A DNA stretch of 64,000 nucleotides from Escherichia sp. E4742 (GTDB lineage Bacteria; Pseudomonadota; Gammaproteobacteria; Enterobacterales; Enterobacteriaceae), in contig NZ_CP040443.1 of NCBI RefSeq assembly GCF_005843885.1, positions 3,968,001 through 4,032,000 of the forward strand. Reading direction: 5' to 3'. The notes under the pieces are model-generated. The model worked only from the letters and a program-made list of their open reading frames with translations, did not search any database and had not been told where the DNA came from. Within the stretch, counting starts at the first letter, position 1. Every line of letters starts with the position of its first letter. Below are positions 9,769-18,279 of this stretch, in pieces. Both the position numbers and the translations under genes were made by a program.

Positions 9769-9798
9769 AAAGCGGCAACTCATTAAAGTTGCCGCTTT
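9769..9798. terminator. Bidirectional terminator between ycaM and pflA
   Basis: A perfect 12-bp inverted repeat, AAAGCGGCAACT with AGTTGCCGCTTT around a 6-nt loop, lies in the 78-bp gap between convergent ycaM and pflA. Confidence 0.85.
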
Positions 9799-9807
9799 AC
9801 GGGGAAA

Positions 9808-10548
9808 TTAGAACATCACCTTATGACCATATTGCTCAAGAATACCTTTCACGCGTTCCATGGTCTCTTTTTTCGGTGGTTTAACACCGTCGAGTTTATA
9901 CTCTTCACCCATCGCCACCCATTTGTGTTTGCCCAGCTCGTGATAGGGGAGAAGCTCGATTTTCTCAACGTTGCCCATATCACGGGTAAATTCACCGAGG
10001 CGATGCGCTGAATCGTCATCGTCAGACCAGCCTGGGACAACAACGTAGCGGATCCAGACCTTCACATTTTTGTTCGCCAGATATTTGGCGAACTCCAGCG
10101 TACGATGATTGGAAACGCCGACCAGATTCTGGTGGATCTCGTCGTTCATCTGTTTGAGATCGAGCATTACCAGATCGGTCACTTCCAACAGTTCATCAAT
10201 CACTGGATCGTAACGACGAACAAAACCGTTGGTGTCCAGGCAGGTATGAATGCCTTCTTTTTTGCAGGCGCGGAACCAGTCACGAACAAATTCAGCTTGC
10301 AGGATTGCCTCACCGCCGGATGCGGTAACGCCACCGCCTGAAGCATTCATAAAGTGGCGATAGGTCACCACCTCTTTCATTAGATCTTCAACGGTAACTT
10401 CTTTGCCGCCATGCGTGTCCCAGGTGTCGCGGTTATGGCAATACAGGCAGCGCATCAGGCAGCCCTGGAAAAAGGTGATAAAGCGAATACCCGGGCCGTC
10501 TACGGTTCCACAGGATTCAAAGGAGTGAATGCGACCAATAACTGACAT
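9808..10548 (-). CDS. pflA: Pyruvate formate-lyase-activating enzyme
   Basis: This 246-residue radical S-adenosylmethionine enzyme installs the glycyl radical on PflB in the anaerobic cytoplasm. The CX3CX2C cluster motif is at Cys30, Cys34 and Cys37, followed by the GGE-type motif in SGGEAIL. The chosen ATG (MSVIGRI) has GGAGAAACACCGCA upstream and gives the established length; an in-frame start nine codons earlier lacks such a site. It lies downstream of pflB, beyond an intrinsic terminator, so it has its own promoter or depends on read-through. Confidence 0.98.
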   Translation of the reverse strand: MSVIGRIHSFESCGTVDGPGIRFITFFQGCLMRCLYCHNRDTWDTHGGKEVTVEDLMKEVVTYRHFMNASGGGVTASGGEAILQAEFVRDWFRACKKEGIHTCLDTNGFVRRYDPVIDELLEVTDLVMLDLKQMNDEIHQNLVGVSNHRTLEFAKYLANKNVKVWIRYVVVPGWSDDDDSAHRLGEFTRDMGNVEKIELLPYHELGKHKWVAMGEEYKLDGVKPPKKETMERVKGILEQYGHKVMF

Positions 10549-10671
10549 TGCGGTGTTTCTCCAGATGTGGCCCATCTGAGGCCGTGTTGGTGCGCAGCTC
10601 GAAGGCTACGTCGAGTCTGTTTTGGCAGTTACCCTAAAGTATAGATAGCTGACAAAAAAGGCTCACTTGCT

Positions 10672-10700
10672 AAAAAAGGCCCCACTTTCGTGGAGCCTTT
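10672..10700 (-). terminator. Intrinsic terminator after pflB
   Basis: Read on the minus strand, an 11-bp stem with one mismatch (AAAGGCTCCAC with GTGGGGCCTTT) around a GAAA tetraloop is followed by a T run. It lies 39 bp past the pflB stop and separates abundant pflB message from pflA. Confidence 0.88.
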
Positions 10701-10739
10701 ATTGTACGCTTTTTACTGTAAGATTTCAGTCAAATCTAA

Positions 10740-13022
10740 TTACATAGATTGAGTGAAGGTACGAGTAATAACGTCCTGCTGCTGTTCTTTAGTCAGCGAG
10801 TTGAAACGTACTGCGTAGCCAGATACACGGATGGTCAGCTGCGGATATTTTTCCGGGTTTTCCATCGCGTCGAGCAGCATTTCACGGTTCATCACGTTAA
10901 CGTTCAGGTGCTGACCACCTTCGATGGACGCTTCGTGGTGGAAGTAACCATCCATCAGACCAGCCAGGTTGGTCTTACGAACTTCGTCGTCTTTACCCAG
11001 TGCGTTCGGAACGATAGAGAAGGTGTAAGAGATACCATCTTTAGCGTAAGCGAACGGCAGTTTAGCAACGGAAGTCAGGGAAGCTACAGCACCTTTCTGG
11101 TCACGGCCGTGCATCGGGTTAGCACCCGGTCCGAACGGCGCGCCAGCACGACGACCGTCTGGGGTGTTACCAGTTTTCTTACCATACACAACGTTAGAAG
11201 TGATGGTCAGAACAGACTGAGTCGGGATAGCGTCACGGTAGGTGTGCAGTTTCTGAATTTTCTTCATGAAACGTTCTACCAGGTCAACAGCCAGGTCATC
11301 TACACGCGGATCGTTGTTACCAAACTGCGGGTATTCGCCTTCGATTTCGAAGTCGATAGCCAGACCGTCTTCGTCACGAATCGGTTTAACTTTCGCATAT
11401 TTGATTGCAGACAGGGAGTCAGCAGCAACGGACAGACCAGCGATACCACACGCCATGGTGCGGATAACGTCACGGTCGTGCAGCGCCATCAGAGAGGCTT
11501 CGTAGCTGTACTTGTCGTGCATGTAGTGGATGATGTTCAGTGCAGTGATGTACTGTTTAGCCAGCCAGTCCATGAAGTGATCCATGCGCTCCATCACTTC
11601 ATCGTAGTTCAGAAGGTCGCCTTTGATCGGTTCAGACTTCGGACCAACCTGCATTTTCAGTTTTTCGTCAACGCCGCCGTTGATTGCGTACAGCATGGTT
11701 TTCGCCAGGTTTGCACGCGCACCGAAGAACTGCATTTGTTTACCAACGATCATCGGGCTTACACAGCAAGCGATAGCGTAGTCATCGTTGTTGAAGTCCG
11801 GACGCATCAGGTCATCGTTCTCATACTGCAGAGAAGAGGTGTCGATGGACACTTTAGCGGCGAATTTCTTGAAGTTCAGCGGCAGTTTTTCAGACCACAG
11901 AATGGTCATGTTCGGTTCCGGAGACGGACCCATGGTGTACAGGGTGTTCAGGAAACGGAAGCTGTTTTTGGTAACCAGGGTACGACCGTCGAGGCCCATA
12001 CCACCGATAGATTCGGTTGCCCAGATCGGGTCGCCAGAGAATAGTTCATCGTACTCCGGAGTACGCAGGAAGCGAACCATACGCAGTTTCATGACCAGGT
12101 GGTCAACCATTTCCTGCGCTTCTTGTTCGGTGATCTTGCCAGCTTTCAGGTCACGTTCGATGTATACGTCCAGGAAGGTGGAGGTACGACCGAAGGACAT
12201 TGCAGCACCGTTCTGAGACTTAACAGCAGCCAGGTACCCGAAGTAAGTCCACTGGATAGCTTCCTGAGCGTTGGTAGCCGGACCAGAAATGTCGTAGCCG
12301 TATTTCGCAGCCATTTCTTTCATCTGACCCAGAGCGCGGTGCTGTTCAGCGATTTCTTCGCGCAGACGGATAGTCTGTTCCAGGTTTACGCCGTTTTCCA
12401 GATCAGCCTGCAGAGAGGTGAACTGTGCCAGTTTGTCTTTCATCAGGTAGTCGATACCGTACAGCGCAACGCGACGGTAGTCACCGATGATACGACCACG
12501 GCCATATGCATCTGGCAGACCGGTCAGAACACCAGATTTACGGCAACGCAGGATGTCCGGAGTGTAAACGTCGAACACGCCCTGGTTGTGAGTTTTACGG
12601 TATTCAGTGAAGATTTTTTTGATCATCGGATCCAGTTCGCGGTTGTACGCTTTGCAGGAACCTTCGATCATTTTGATACCACCGAACGGGATAAGAGCAC
12701 GTTTCAGCGGAGCTTCAGTCTGCAGACCAACGATTTTCTCAAGCTGCTTGTTGATGTAGCCAGCGTCGTGAGAGGTGATGGTGGAAGCAACAGCGGTGTC
12801 AAAGTCAACTGGCGCGTGAGTGCGGTTTTCCAGTTTAACGCCTTCCATTACTTTGTCCCACAGGGTGGTGGTCGCTTCAGTAGCGCCAGCCAGGAAGGAC
12901 TCGTCACCCTCGTACGGAGTGTAGTTTTTCTGAATGAAGTCACGGACGTTTACTTCATTCTGCCAGTCACCTTTGGTAAAACCTTCCCAGGCTGTGGCTA
13001 ACTTTTCATTAAGCTCGGACAT
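10740..13022 (-). CDS. pflB: Formate acetyltransferase (pyruvate formate-lyase)
   Basis: This glycyl-radical enzyme converts pyruvate and CoA to acetyl-CoA and formate in fermentation. Its 760 residues include the catalytic Cys pair in IACCVSP (Cys419-Cys420, counting Met) and the radical glycine Gly735 in RVSGYAV, 25 residues from the C-terminus. Codon use is extremely biased to preferred codons, as expected for one of the most abundant anaerobic proteins, and this bias produces long open frames on the opposite strand. A strong AAGAAGGTAGGTG region precedes the ATG. It is co-transcribed with focA. Confidence 0.99.
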   Translation of the reverse strand: MSELNEKLATAWEGFTKGDWQNEVNVRDFIQKNYTPYEGDESFLAGATEATTTLWDKVMEGVKLENRTHAPVDFDTAVASTITSHDAGYINKQLEKIVGLQTEAPLKRALIPFGGIKMIEGSCKAYNRELDPMIKKIFTEYRKTHNQGVFDVYTPDILRCRKSGVLTGLPDAYGRGRIIGDYRRVALYGIDYLMKDKLAQFTSLQADLENGVNLEQTIRLREEIAEQHRALGQMKEMAAKYGYDISGPATNAQEAIQWTYFGYLAAVKSQNGAAMSFGRTSTFLDVYIERDLKAGKITEQEAQEMVDHLVMKLRMVRFLRTPEYDELFSGDPIWATESIGGMGLDGRTLVTKNSFRFLNTLYTMGPSPEPNMTILWSEKLPLNFKKFAAKVSIDTSSLQYENDDLMRPDFNNDDYAIACCVSPMIVGKQMQFFGARANLAKTMLYAINGGVDEKLKMQVGPKSEPIKGDLLNYDEVMERMDHFMDWLAKQYITALNIIHYMHDKYSYEASLMALHDRDVIRTMACGIAGLSVAADSLSAIKYAKVKPIRDEDGLAIDFEIEGEYPQFGNNDPRVDDLAVDLVERFMKKIQKLHTYRDAIPTQSVLTITSNVVYGKKTGNTPDGRRAGAPFGPGANPMHGRDQKGAVASLTSVAKLPFAYAKDGISYTFSIVPNALGKDDEVRKTNLAGLMDGYFHHEASIEGGQHLNVNVMNREMLLDAMENPEKYPQLTIRVSGYAVRFNSLTKEQQQDVITRTFTQSM

Positions 13023-13076
13023 GTAACACCTACCTTCTTAAGTGGATTTTTTATTTACTACGTACTTCGACAACCA

Positions 13077-13934
13077 TTAATGGTGATCGTTTTCACGCAG
13101 GTAAATGACCCAGTATGTCAACCCAACCAACAAACCACCGCCGATAATATTACCGATCGTAACCGGAATCAGGTTATCAGTGATGAAGTTCATCACGGTC
13201 AGGTGAGAAAAATTTTCCGGTGCAGAACCGACAGCGGTCCAGAATTCCGGAGATGCGAAGTCGCGGATTACAATACCCATCGGGATCATAAACATGTTTG
13301 CGATACTGTGCTCAAAACCGCTGGCAACAAACATCGCGACCGGCAGCACCATGATAAACGCTTTGTCCATCAGGCTGCGGCCAGAATAACTCATCCATAC
13401 TGCCAGACATACCATCAGGTTTGCCAGGATACCAAGACAGACGGCCTCAATAAAAGTATGGTGCACTTTGTGGTCGGCGGTTTGTAGGACGTTTAGTCCC
13501 CATTGACCATTCGCGGTCATATATTCGCCAGAAAGCCACATTAAAAGTACAAACAGCAGTGCGCCGACCAGGTTGCCAAAATAGACATTTAGCCAGTTTT
13601 TCGCCAACTGGCCCCAGGTGATGCGCCCACTCGCCTTGGCAACAACAATCAACACTGTGGAAGTAAAGAGATCGGCTCCGCAGACAACACAAAGAATCAG
13701 CCCCAGAGAGAAGCAAATGCCGCCAACCAGTTTTGCCATGCCGAAGGGCATTGTGCCTGTGCCAGTGGTTGCTGTGATATAGAAGACGAATGCGATTGAG
13801 ATGAAAACACCGGCGGTAATCGCCAGATAGAAAGTCTTAAGCGGATGTTTCGTTGCTTTATAGACACCTGCCTCTTCGGCCACTTTGGCCATTGCAGCAG
13901 GAAGTAAAAGATCAAAAGGGTTGTCAGCTTTCAC
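13077..13934 (-). CDS. focA: Formate channel FocA (GTG start)
   Basis: This 285-residue inner-membrane pentameric channel of the FNT family moves formate in and out during mixed-acid fermentation. Six hydrophobic helices are visible. The start is taken as GTG at 13932-13934 (protein begins MKADNPFD), because this gives the known length and an N-terminal cytoplasmic helix. The frame stays open upstream to 14273 only through AT-rich promoter DNA. The GTG start and weak purine-only ribosome-binding site (AAAGAGAGAG) fit much lower translation than for pflB on the same message. The pflB start is 54 bp downstream. Confidence 0.96.
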   Translation of the reverse strand: MKADNPFDLLLPAAMAKVAEEAGVYKATKHPLKTFYLAITAGVFISIAFVFYITATTGTGTMPFGMAKLVGGICFSLGLILCVVCGADLFTSTVLIVVAKASGRITWGQLAKNWLNVYFGNLVGALLFVLLMWLSGEYMTANGQWGLNVLQTADHKVHHTFIEAVCLGILANLMVCLAVWMSYSGRSLMDKAFIMVLPVAMFVASGFEHSIANMFMIPMGIVIRDFASPEFWTAVGSAPENFSHLTVMNFITDNLIPVTIGNIIGGGLLVGLTYWVIYLRENDHH

Positions 13935-13966
13935 ACTAACTCTCTCTTTATTAAGTCGGCGACGAG

Positions 13967-14008
13967 ATACTAACAAAGCATTATAGATGAGAAATTGATA
14001 TAGATCAT
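13967..14008 (-). promoter_or_regulatory. FNR-type anaerobic promoter of focA-pflB
   Basis: The + strand reads TTGATATAGATCAT at 13995-14008, a near-perfect TTGAT-N4-ATCAA FNR palindrome. On the minus strand, 22 bp downstream, is TAGTAT (13967-13972), a plausible -10, placing FNR near -41.5 and the start near 13960. The focA-pfl operon is known to have several promoters activated by FNR and ArcA; this would be one just upstream of focA. A TATAAT hexamer at 13980-13985 also lies here and is an alternative -10. Confidence 0.75.
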
Positions 14009-14312
14009 ATCTCGCCTGGCTTATAGGCCCGTAACTCGCATGGTTTTTATGCAAATACGGAGTAAATATTTGATTATCCAAATAAAAATAAATTTTAAAA
14101 ATTAACAAATGAGTTGAATTTTTTCCGCATCCTCCGCTAAAAAAGTTAATTAAAAGGGAGCACCAGGCGAATAAAGTAACAATATCGATCGTATTTATTA
14201 AATACAAATTACCGATATTTAACTTTATAATTACAATTATTTTATTAATGCAAATATATGTAAAGCGGGGCATTAAAAAAACGCCCCGTAATATAACTCA
14301 GACGAATCATTA

Positions 14313-14331
14313 AGCCTACATTGCGTAGGCT
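14313..14331 (-). terminator. Possible terminator after ycaO
   Basis: AGCCTA and TAGGCT pair around a 7-nt loop 8 bp past the ycaO stop. The following minus-strand sequence is only moderately T-rich, so this is a tentative call. Confidence 0.45.
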
Positions 14332-14339
14332 ATTTGATT

Positions 14340-16100
14340 TTATTTTGCCCAGAATGCTGCTTTGGCGCGCTGCAGCTTTTCGTAGGCCTTCAACAACGAC
14401 TGATGCGCAGCAAACGCGTGAAGATCGCTATCTACTGGTTGTAGGCCATAAAATGCCGCTTCGCCGCTCATTGCCGCACTGGCGGCTTCTACGGCATCTG
14501 CGCCGTACATGCGAACAAACGCATTCAGATATTGCAGTGGCTGGCGATCTTCTTCCTGCGCCAGTAATAACAACGTTTGCAGGCAACGATAATAGTTGGC
14601 GCGTTCCGGACTAAATACTGATGAGTTAAATTCCATCGTCCATTCGGTCCAGACCAGAGCCTGTTCCAGATCGCCACCAGCCAGCGCCAGCATGGCTTTT
14701 AATTCACCGATACGCAGAGTGTACCAGCCGTTATCCGGTCCGGTCGCCAGACCCAGCAGCTCACGCACGCGGGTAAAGTCATCAAAACCTTCTTCATCCA
14801 GTTGCTCGATGAGGTTCAGGTAATCTTCCTTTTCCCACTCGCTACCGGGCAGTGACAGGATTGTTTCCCGTAAATGGCTGCCCATACCGTTATTTGCCAG
14901 CCATAAATCTTCAGCCGGATAAATATCGGACATGCCAGGCACGATAATTCGGCAAGCGTAGACACCCAGATGCTCGTAATCGGCAATATAAACTTCTTTA
15001 TCTTCCTTTTTGAAGATAGCCATCAGCGTGGCGAACTCTTCTTCAGTGGTGCCGGAGAAGCTCCAGTCCACAAACGGATAATCGGCATCCTGCTTGAACA
15101 GGTCCCAAGAGATCAAACCGCTGGAGTCGATAAAGTGCGTTTCGAGGTTAGTATGTTCAGCGACTTCTTCATCATCGAAGGTTGGCGGAGTAAATACATC
15201 CAGGTCCTTAAGACCACGCCCCTGAAGCAGTTCGGTTACGGTACGTTCTAGTGCAACGCCAAAATCAGGATGCGCGCCGAAAGAGGCGAAACAGGTGCCG
15301 TTAGCTGGATTGAACAGTACCACGCAGATCACCGGATATTGACCGCCAAGCGAACCATCATAAGCAAAGATTGGGAAACCTTCTGCTTCCAGTGTTTCGA
15401 TGGCTTCAACCACCGCTGGGTAACGCGCCAGCACGTCTGCCGGGATCTCTGGCAGGCTGATGCTTTCAGCAATAATGCGGTTTTTCACGTAGCGTTCGAA
15501 AACTTCAGACAATCCCTGAACGCGTGCTTCGTTGCGGGTATTACCTGCGGACATACCGTTGGAGACATACAGGTTACCAATGATATTCATCGGAATATAA
15601 ACGGTCTGATTGTCGGACTGACGCGTAAACGGCAGGCCGCAAATACCACGATCTTCGTTACCGGATTGCAGGTCAATCAGCATGCTACCGGTCAGTTCAT
15701 TTTCCGGATCGTAAAATGCGCGCAGACGGTCATCGAGCAGCCCATCTGGCACATCGTCATTTTCGGTCAGCGGGAACCATTTTTCGTTGGGATAATGCAC
15801 GAACGGACCGTTGGCGATGGTTTCGCCCAGCCAGAAGTCTGCAAAAAAGTAGTTGGTTGAGAGACGCTCGAAATATTCACCGAGGGCAGATGCCAGCGCC
15901 GCTTTTTTGGTTGCGCCTTTACCGTTGGTAAAACACAGTGCGCACTCTTTGTCACGAATATGTACAGACCAGACGTTAGGCACGGGATTCAGCCAGGAGG
16001 CCTCTTCAATCTGAAAACCGAGGTCGGAGAGTTTTTGCTGGAAGCGAGCGATGGAATCTTCCAGTGCGGCATCTTTGCCGGGGATAAATGTTTGCGTCAT
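14340..16100 (-). CDS. ycaO: YcaO, ATP-binding YcaO-domain protein
   Basis: This 586-residue founding member of the YcaO superfamily includes enzymes that use ATP to activate peptide backbone amides, making azolines, thioamides or amidines. The nucleotide/Mg-binding residues are present: GEYFER with Glu75 and Glu78, then Asn187, Glu191, Glu199, Glu202 and Arg203 in NTRNEARV and SEVFER. A C-terminal helical region (about 400-586) looks TPR-like. It lacks the proline-rich C-terminus typical of azoline-forming homologues. E. coli YcaO has been linked to ribosomal protein S12 methylthiolation by RimO, but its reaction is not settled. The ATG at 16100 is chosen over a start 11 codons upstream on length. 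Confidence 0.96.
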   Translation of the reverse strand: MTQTFIPGKDAALEDSIARFQQKLSDLGFQIEEASWLNPVPNVWSVHIRDKECALCFTNGKGATKKAALASALGEYFERLSTNYFFADFWLGETIANGPFVHYPNEKWFPLTENDDVPDGLLDDRLRAFYDPENELTGSMLIDLQSGNEDRGICGLPFTRQSDNQTVYIPMNIIGNLYVSNGMSAGNTRNEARVQGLSEVFERYVKNRIIAESISLPEIPADVLARYPAVVEAIETLEAEGFPIFAYDGSLGGQYPVICVVLFNPANGTCFASFGAHPDFGVALERTVTELLQGRGLKDLDVFTPPTFDDEEVAEHTNLETHFIDSSGLISWDLFKQDADYPFVDWSFSGTTEEEFATLMAIFKKEDKEVYIADYEHLGVYACRIIVPGMSDIYPAEDLWLANNGMGSHLRETILSLPGSEWEKEDYLNLIEQLDEEGFDDFTRVRELLGLATGPDNGWYTLRIGELKAMLALAGGDLEQALVWTEWTMEFNSSVFSPERANYYRCLQTLLLLAQEEDRQPLQYLNAFVRMYGADAVEAASAAMSGEAAFYGLQPVDSDLHAFAAHQSLLKAYEKLQRAKAAFWAK

Positions 16101-16229
16101 GAAAATCACTTTAGTCGTACGGAAAGCGCGCAATAATACGGGTTTTATCTCAAAGGTGCTATCACCGCCGCCACGCTGATGAACTGTTAGCTATGCTTTT
16201 AGCGGATAAACTACGATAAGAGCATAAAA

Positions 16230-16922
16230 ATGAAGGCGTTCGATCTCCACCGTATGGCATTCGATAAAGTGCCTTTTGATTTCCTTGGCGAAGTTGCACT
16301 CCGTAGTCTCTATACCTTTGTGTTGGTCTTTTTGTTTCTCAAAATGACAGGGAGACGCGGCGTGCGGCAAATGTCGCTATTTGAAGTATTAATCATTCTG
16401 ACGCTGGGGTCGGCGGCGGGGGATGTGGCGTTTTATGACGATGTGCCAATGGTCCCGGTGCTTATCGTCTTTATTACTCTGGCGTTGTTATACCGCCTGG
16501 TGATGTGGTTGATGGCGCACAGTGAAAAACTGGAAGATTTGCTGGAAGGTAAACCGGTTGTCATTATTGAAGATGGCGAGCTGGCCTGGTCGAAACTCAA
16601 TAACTCCAACATGACGGAATTTGAGTTCTTTATGGAACTACGGTTGCGTGGCGTGGAACAACTGGGGCAGGTACGTTTGGCTATTCTCGAAACCAACGGG
16701 CAAATTAGCGTCTATTTCTTTGAAAATGACAAAGTAAAACCGGGCTTACTTATTTTACCCAGTGACTGTACTCAGCGTTACAAAGTGGTGCCAGAGTCGG
16801 CGGACTATGCCTGCATCCGTTGCAGTGAAATCATTCATATGAACGCGGGGGAAAAACAATTATGTCCGCGCTGTGCAAATCCAGAATGGACGAAGGCAAG
16901 TCGGGCAAAACGGGTGACTTGA
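16230..16922 (+). CDS. ycaP: DUF421 inner-membrane protein YcaP
   Basis: This protein has 230 residues. Two to three membrane helices occupy about residues 20-95, followed by a soluble DUF421/YetF-like domain. The C-terminus holds CIRC, then 15 residues later CPRC, arranged like a zinc ribbon before a basic tail (KASRAKRVT). No function is established. It is divergent from ycaO across a 129-bp gap and has a long spacer before serC. The zinc-ribbon reading is my inference. Confidence 0.93.
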   Translation: MKAFDLHRMAFDKVPFDFLGEVALRSLYTFVLVFLFLKMTGRRGVRQMSLFEVLIILTLGSAAGDVAFYDDVPMVPVLIVFITLALLYRLVMWLMAHSEKLEDLLEGKPVVIIEDGELAWSKLNNSNMTEFEFFMELRLRGVEQLGQVRLAILETNGQISVYFFENDKVKPGLLILPSDCTQRYKVVPESADYACIRCSEIIHMNAGEKQLCPRCANPEWTKASRAKRVT

Positions 16923-17044
16923 CAGTAAAAACATCGGCTTTTTGCTAATAACTCGAGAGATTCTTTTGTGTGATGCAAGCCACATTTTTGCCCTCAACGG
17001 TTTTACTCATTGCGATGTGTGTCACTGGATGATAAAACCGATAG

Positions 17045-17070
17045 CCACAGGAATAATGTATTACCTGTGG
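17045..17070 (+). promoter_or_regulatory. Palindrome in the serC upstream region
   Basis: CCACAGG at 17045-17051 is mirrored by CCTGTGG at 17064-17070, with inner TAAT and ATTA arms that also pair if two A residues bulge. It lies about 50 bp before the serC start and could be an operator or a leader hairpin. serC-aroA is reported to respond to Lrp and CRP, but this sequence does not clearly match either consensus. Confidence 0.4.
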
Positions 17071-17120
17071 TCGCAATCGGTTGACCGCGGGTTAATAGCA
17101 ACGCAACGTGGTGAGGGGAA

Positions 17121-18209
17121 ATGGCTCAAATCTTCAATTTTAGTTCTGGTCCGGCAATGCTACCGGCAGAGGTGCTTAAACAGGCTCAACAGGAACTGCG
17201 CGACTGGAACGGTCTTGGTACGTCGGTGATGGAAGTGAGTCACCGTGGCAAAGAGTTCATTCAGGTTGCAGAGGAAGCCGAGAAGGATTTTCGTGATCTT
17301 CTTAATATCCCCTCCAACTACAAAGTATTGTTCTGCCACGGCGGCGGTCGCGGTCAGTTTGCTGCTGTACCGCTGAATATTCTTGGTGATAAAACCACCG
17401 CAGATTATGTTGATGCTGGTTACTGGGCGGCAAGTGCCATTAAAGAAGCGAAAAAATACTGCACGCCAAATGTCTTTGACGCCAAAGTGACTGTTGATGG
17501 TCTTCGTGCGGTTAAGCCAATGCGCGAATGGCAACTCTCTGATAATGCTGCTTATATGCATTACTGCCCGAATGAAACCATTGATGGTATCGCCATCGAC
17601 GAAACGCCAGACTTCGGCAAAGATGTGGTGGTCGCTGCCGACTTCTCTTCAACCATTCTTTCCCGTCCGATTGACGTCAGCCGTTATGGAGTAATTTACG
17701 CTGGCGCGCAGAAAAATATCGGCCCGGCTGGCCTGACAATCGTCATCGTTCGTGAAGATTTACTGGGCAAAGCGAATATCGCTTGTCCGTCGATTCTGGA
17801 TTATTCCATCCTCAACGATAACGACTCCATGTTTAACACGCCGCCAACGTTTGCCTGGTATTTGTCTGGTCTGGTCTTCAAATGGCTGAAAGCGAACGGC
17901 GGTGTGGCTGCAATGGATAAGATCAATCAGCAAAAAGCAGAACTGCTGTATGGGGTGATCGATAACAGCGATTTCTACCGCAATGATGTGGCGAAAGCTA
18001 ACCGTTCGCGGATGAACGTGCCGTTCCAGTTAGCAGACAGTGCGCTTGACAAGCTGTTCCTCGAAGAGTCTTTTGCCGCTGGTCTTCATGCTCTGAAAGG
18101 CCACCGTGTAGTCGGCGGAATGCGTGCTTCTATTTATAACGCCATGCCGCTGGAAGGCGTTAAAGCACTGACAGACTTCATGGTTGAGTTCGAACGTCGT
18201 CACGGCTAA
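17121..18209 (+). CDS. serC: Phosphoserine aminotransferase
   Basis: This PLP enzyme of 362 residues converts 3-phosphohydroxypyruvate to phosphoserine in serine synthesis, and also acts on the 3-hydroxy-4-phosphohydroxythreonine precursor in pyridoxal phosphate synthesis. The PLP-binding lysine is Lys198 in AGAQKNIGPAG. GTGAGGGGAAATG gives a good ribosome-binding site. It is the first gene of the serC-aroA operon, which links serine, vitamin B6 and chorismate supply. A partial terminator lies between the two genes. Confidence 0.98.
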   Translation: MAQIFNFSSGPAMLPAEVLKQAQQELRDWNGLGTSVMEVSHRGKEFIQVAEEAEKDFRDLLNIPSNYKVLFCHGGGRGQFAAVPLNILGDKTTADYVDAGYWAASAIKEAKKYCTPNVFDAKVTVDGLRAVKPMREWQLSDNAAYMHYCPNETIDGIAIDETPDFGKDVVVAADFSSTILSRPIDVSRYGVIYAGAQKNIGPAGLTIVIVREDLLGKANIACPSILDYSILNDNDSMFNTPPTFAWYLSGLVFKWLKANGGVAAMDKINQQKAELLYGVIDNSDFYRNDVAKANRSRMNVPFQLADSALDKLFLEESFAAGLHALKGHRVVGGMRASIYNAMPLEGVKALTDFMVEFERRHG

Positions 18210-18228
18210 TGCCGACATTTTGCGTAAT

Positions 18229-18254
18229 CCCCACAGCCAGACTGTGGGGTTTTT
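18229..18254 (+). terminator. Intrinsic terminator/attenuator between serC and aroA
   Basis: An 8-bp stem, CCCCACAG with CTGTGGGG, a 5-nt loop, then a T-run, lies inside the 70-bp serC-aroA gap. The genes are known to be co-transcribed, so it probably allows read-through and lowers aroA expression. Confidence 0.85.
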
Positions 18255-18279
18255 ATTTATGTTGTAGAGAGTTGAGTTC

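Larger units (their letters stand above)
13935..14339. other. Upstream regulatory region of focA-pflB
   Basis: These 405 bp separate focA from ycaO. The part next to focA carries the FNR-type site. Bases 14040-14270 are very AT-rich and may hold ArcA and IHF sites, which I cannot delimit by eye. A GGGGC...GCCCC pair near 14267-14286 and a hairpin at 14313-14331 lie at the ycaO end. The long open frame extending focA upstream is not credible as protein: it is rich in Ile, Asn, Lys and Tyr codons, as AT-rich noncoding DNA gives. Confidence 0.6.

Noticed and set aside
10749..12044. 431-codon open frame opposite pflB (and a 300-codon one at 12099-13001)
   Set aside because: pflB uses a very narrow set of preferred codons, which leaves few stops on the other strand. 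The antisense product has no recognisable domain or start context.
13935..14273. 113-residue N-terminal extension of FocA
   Set aside because: It runs through the FNR-regulated promoter and AT-rich DNA; the GTG at 13934 gives the known 285-residue channel.
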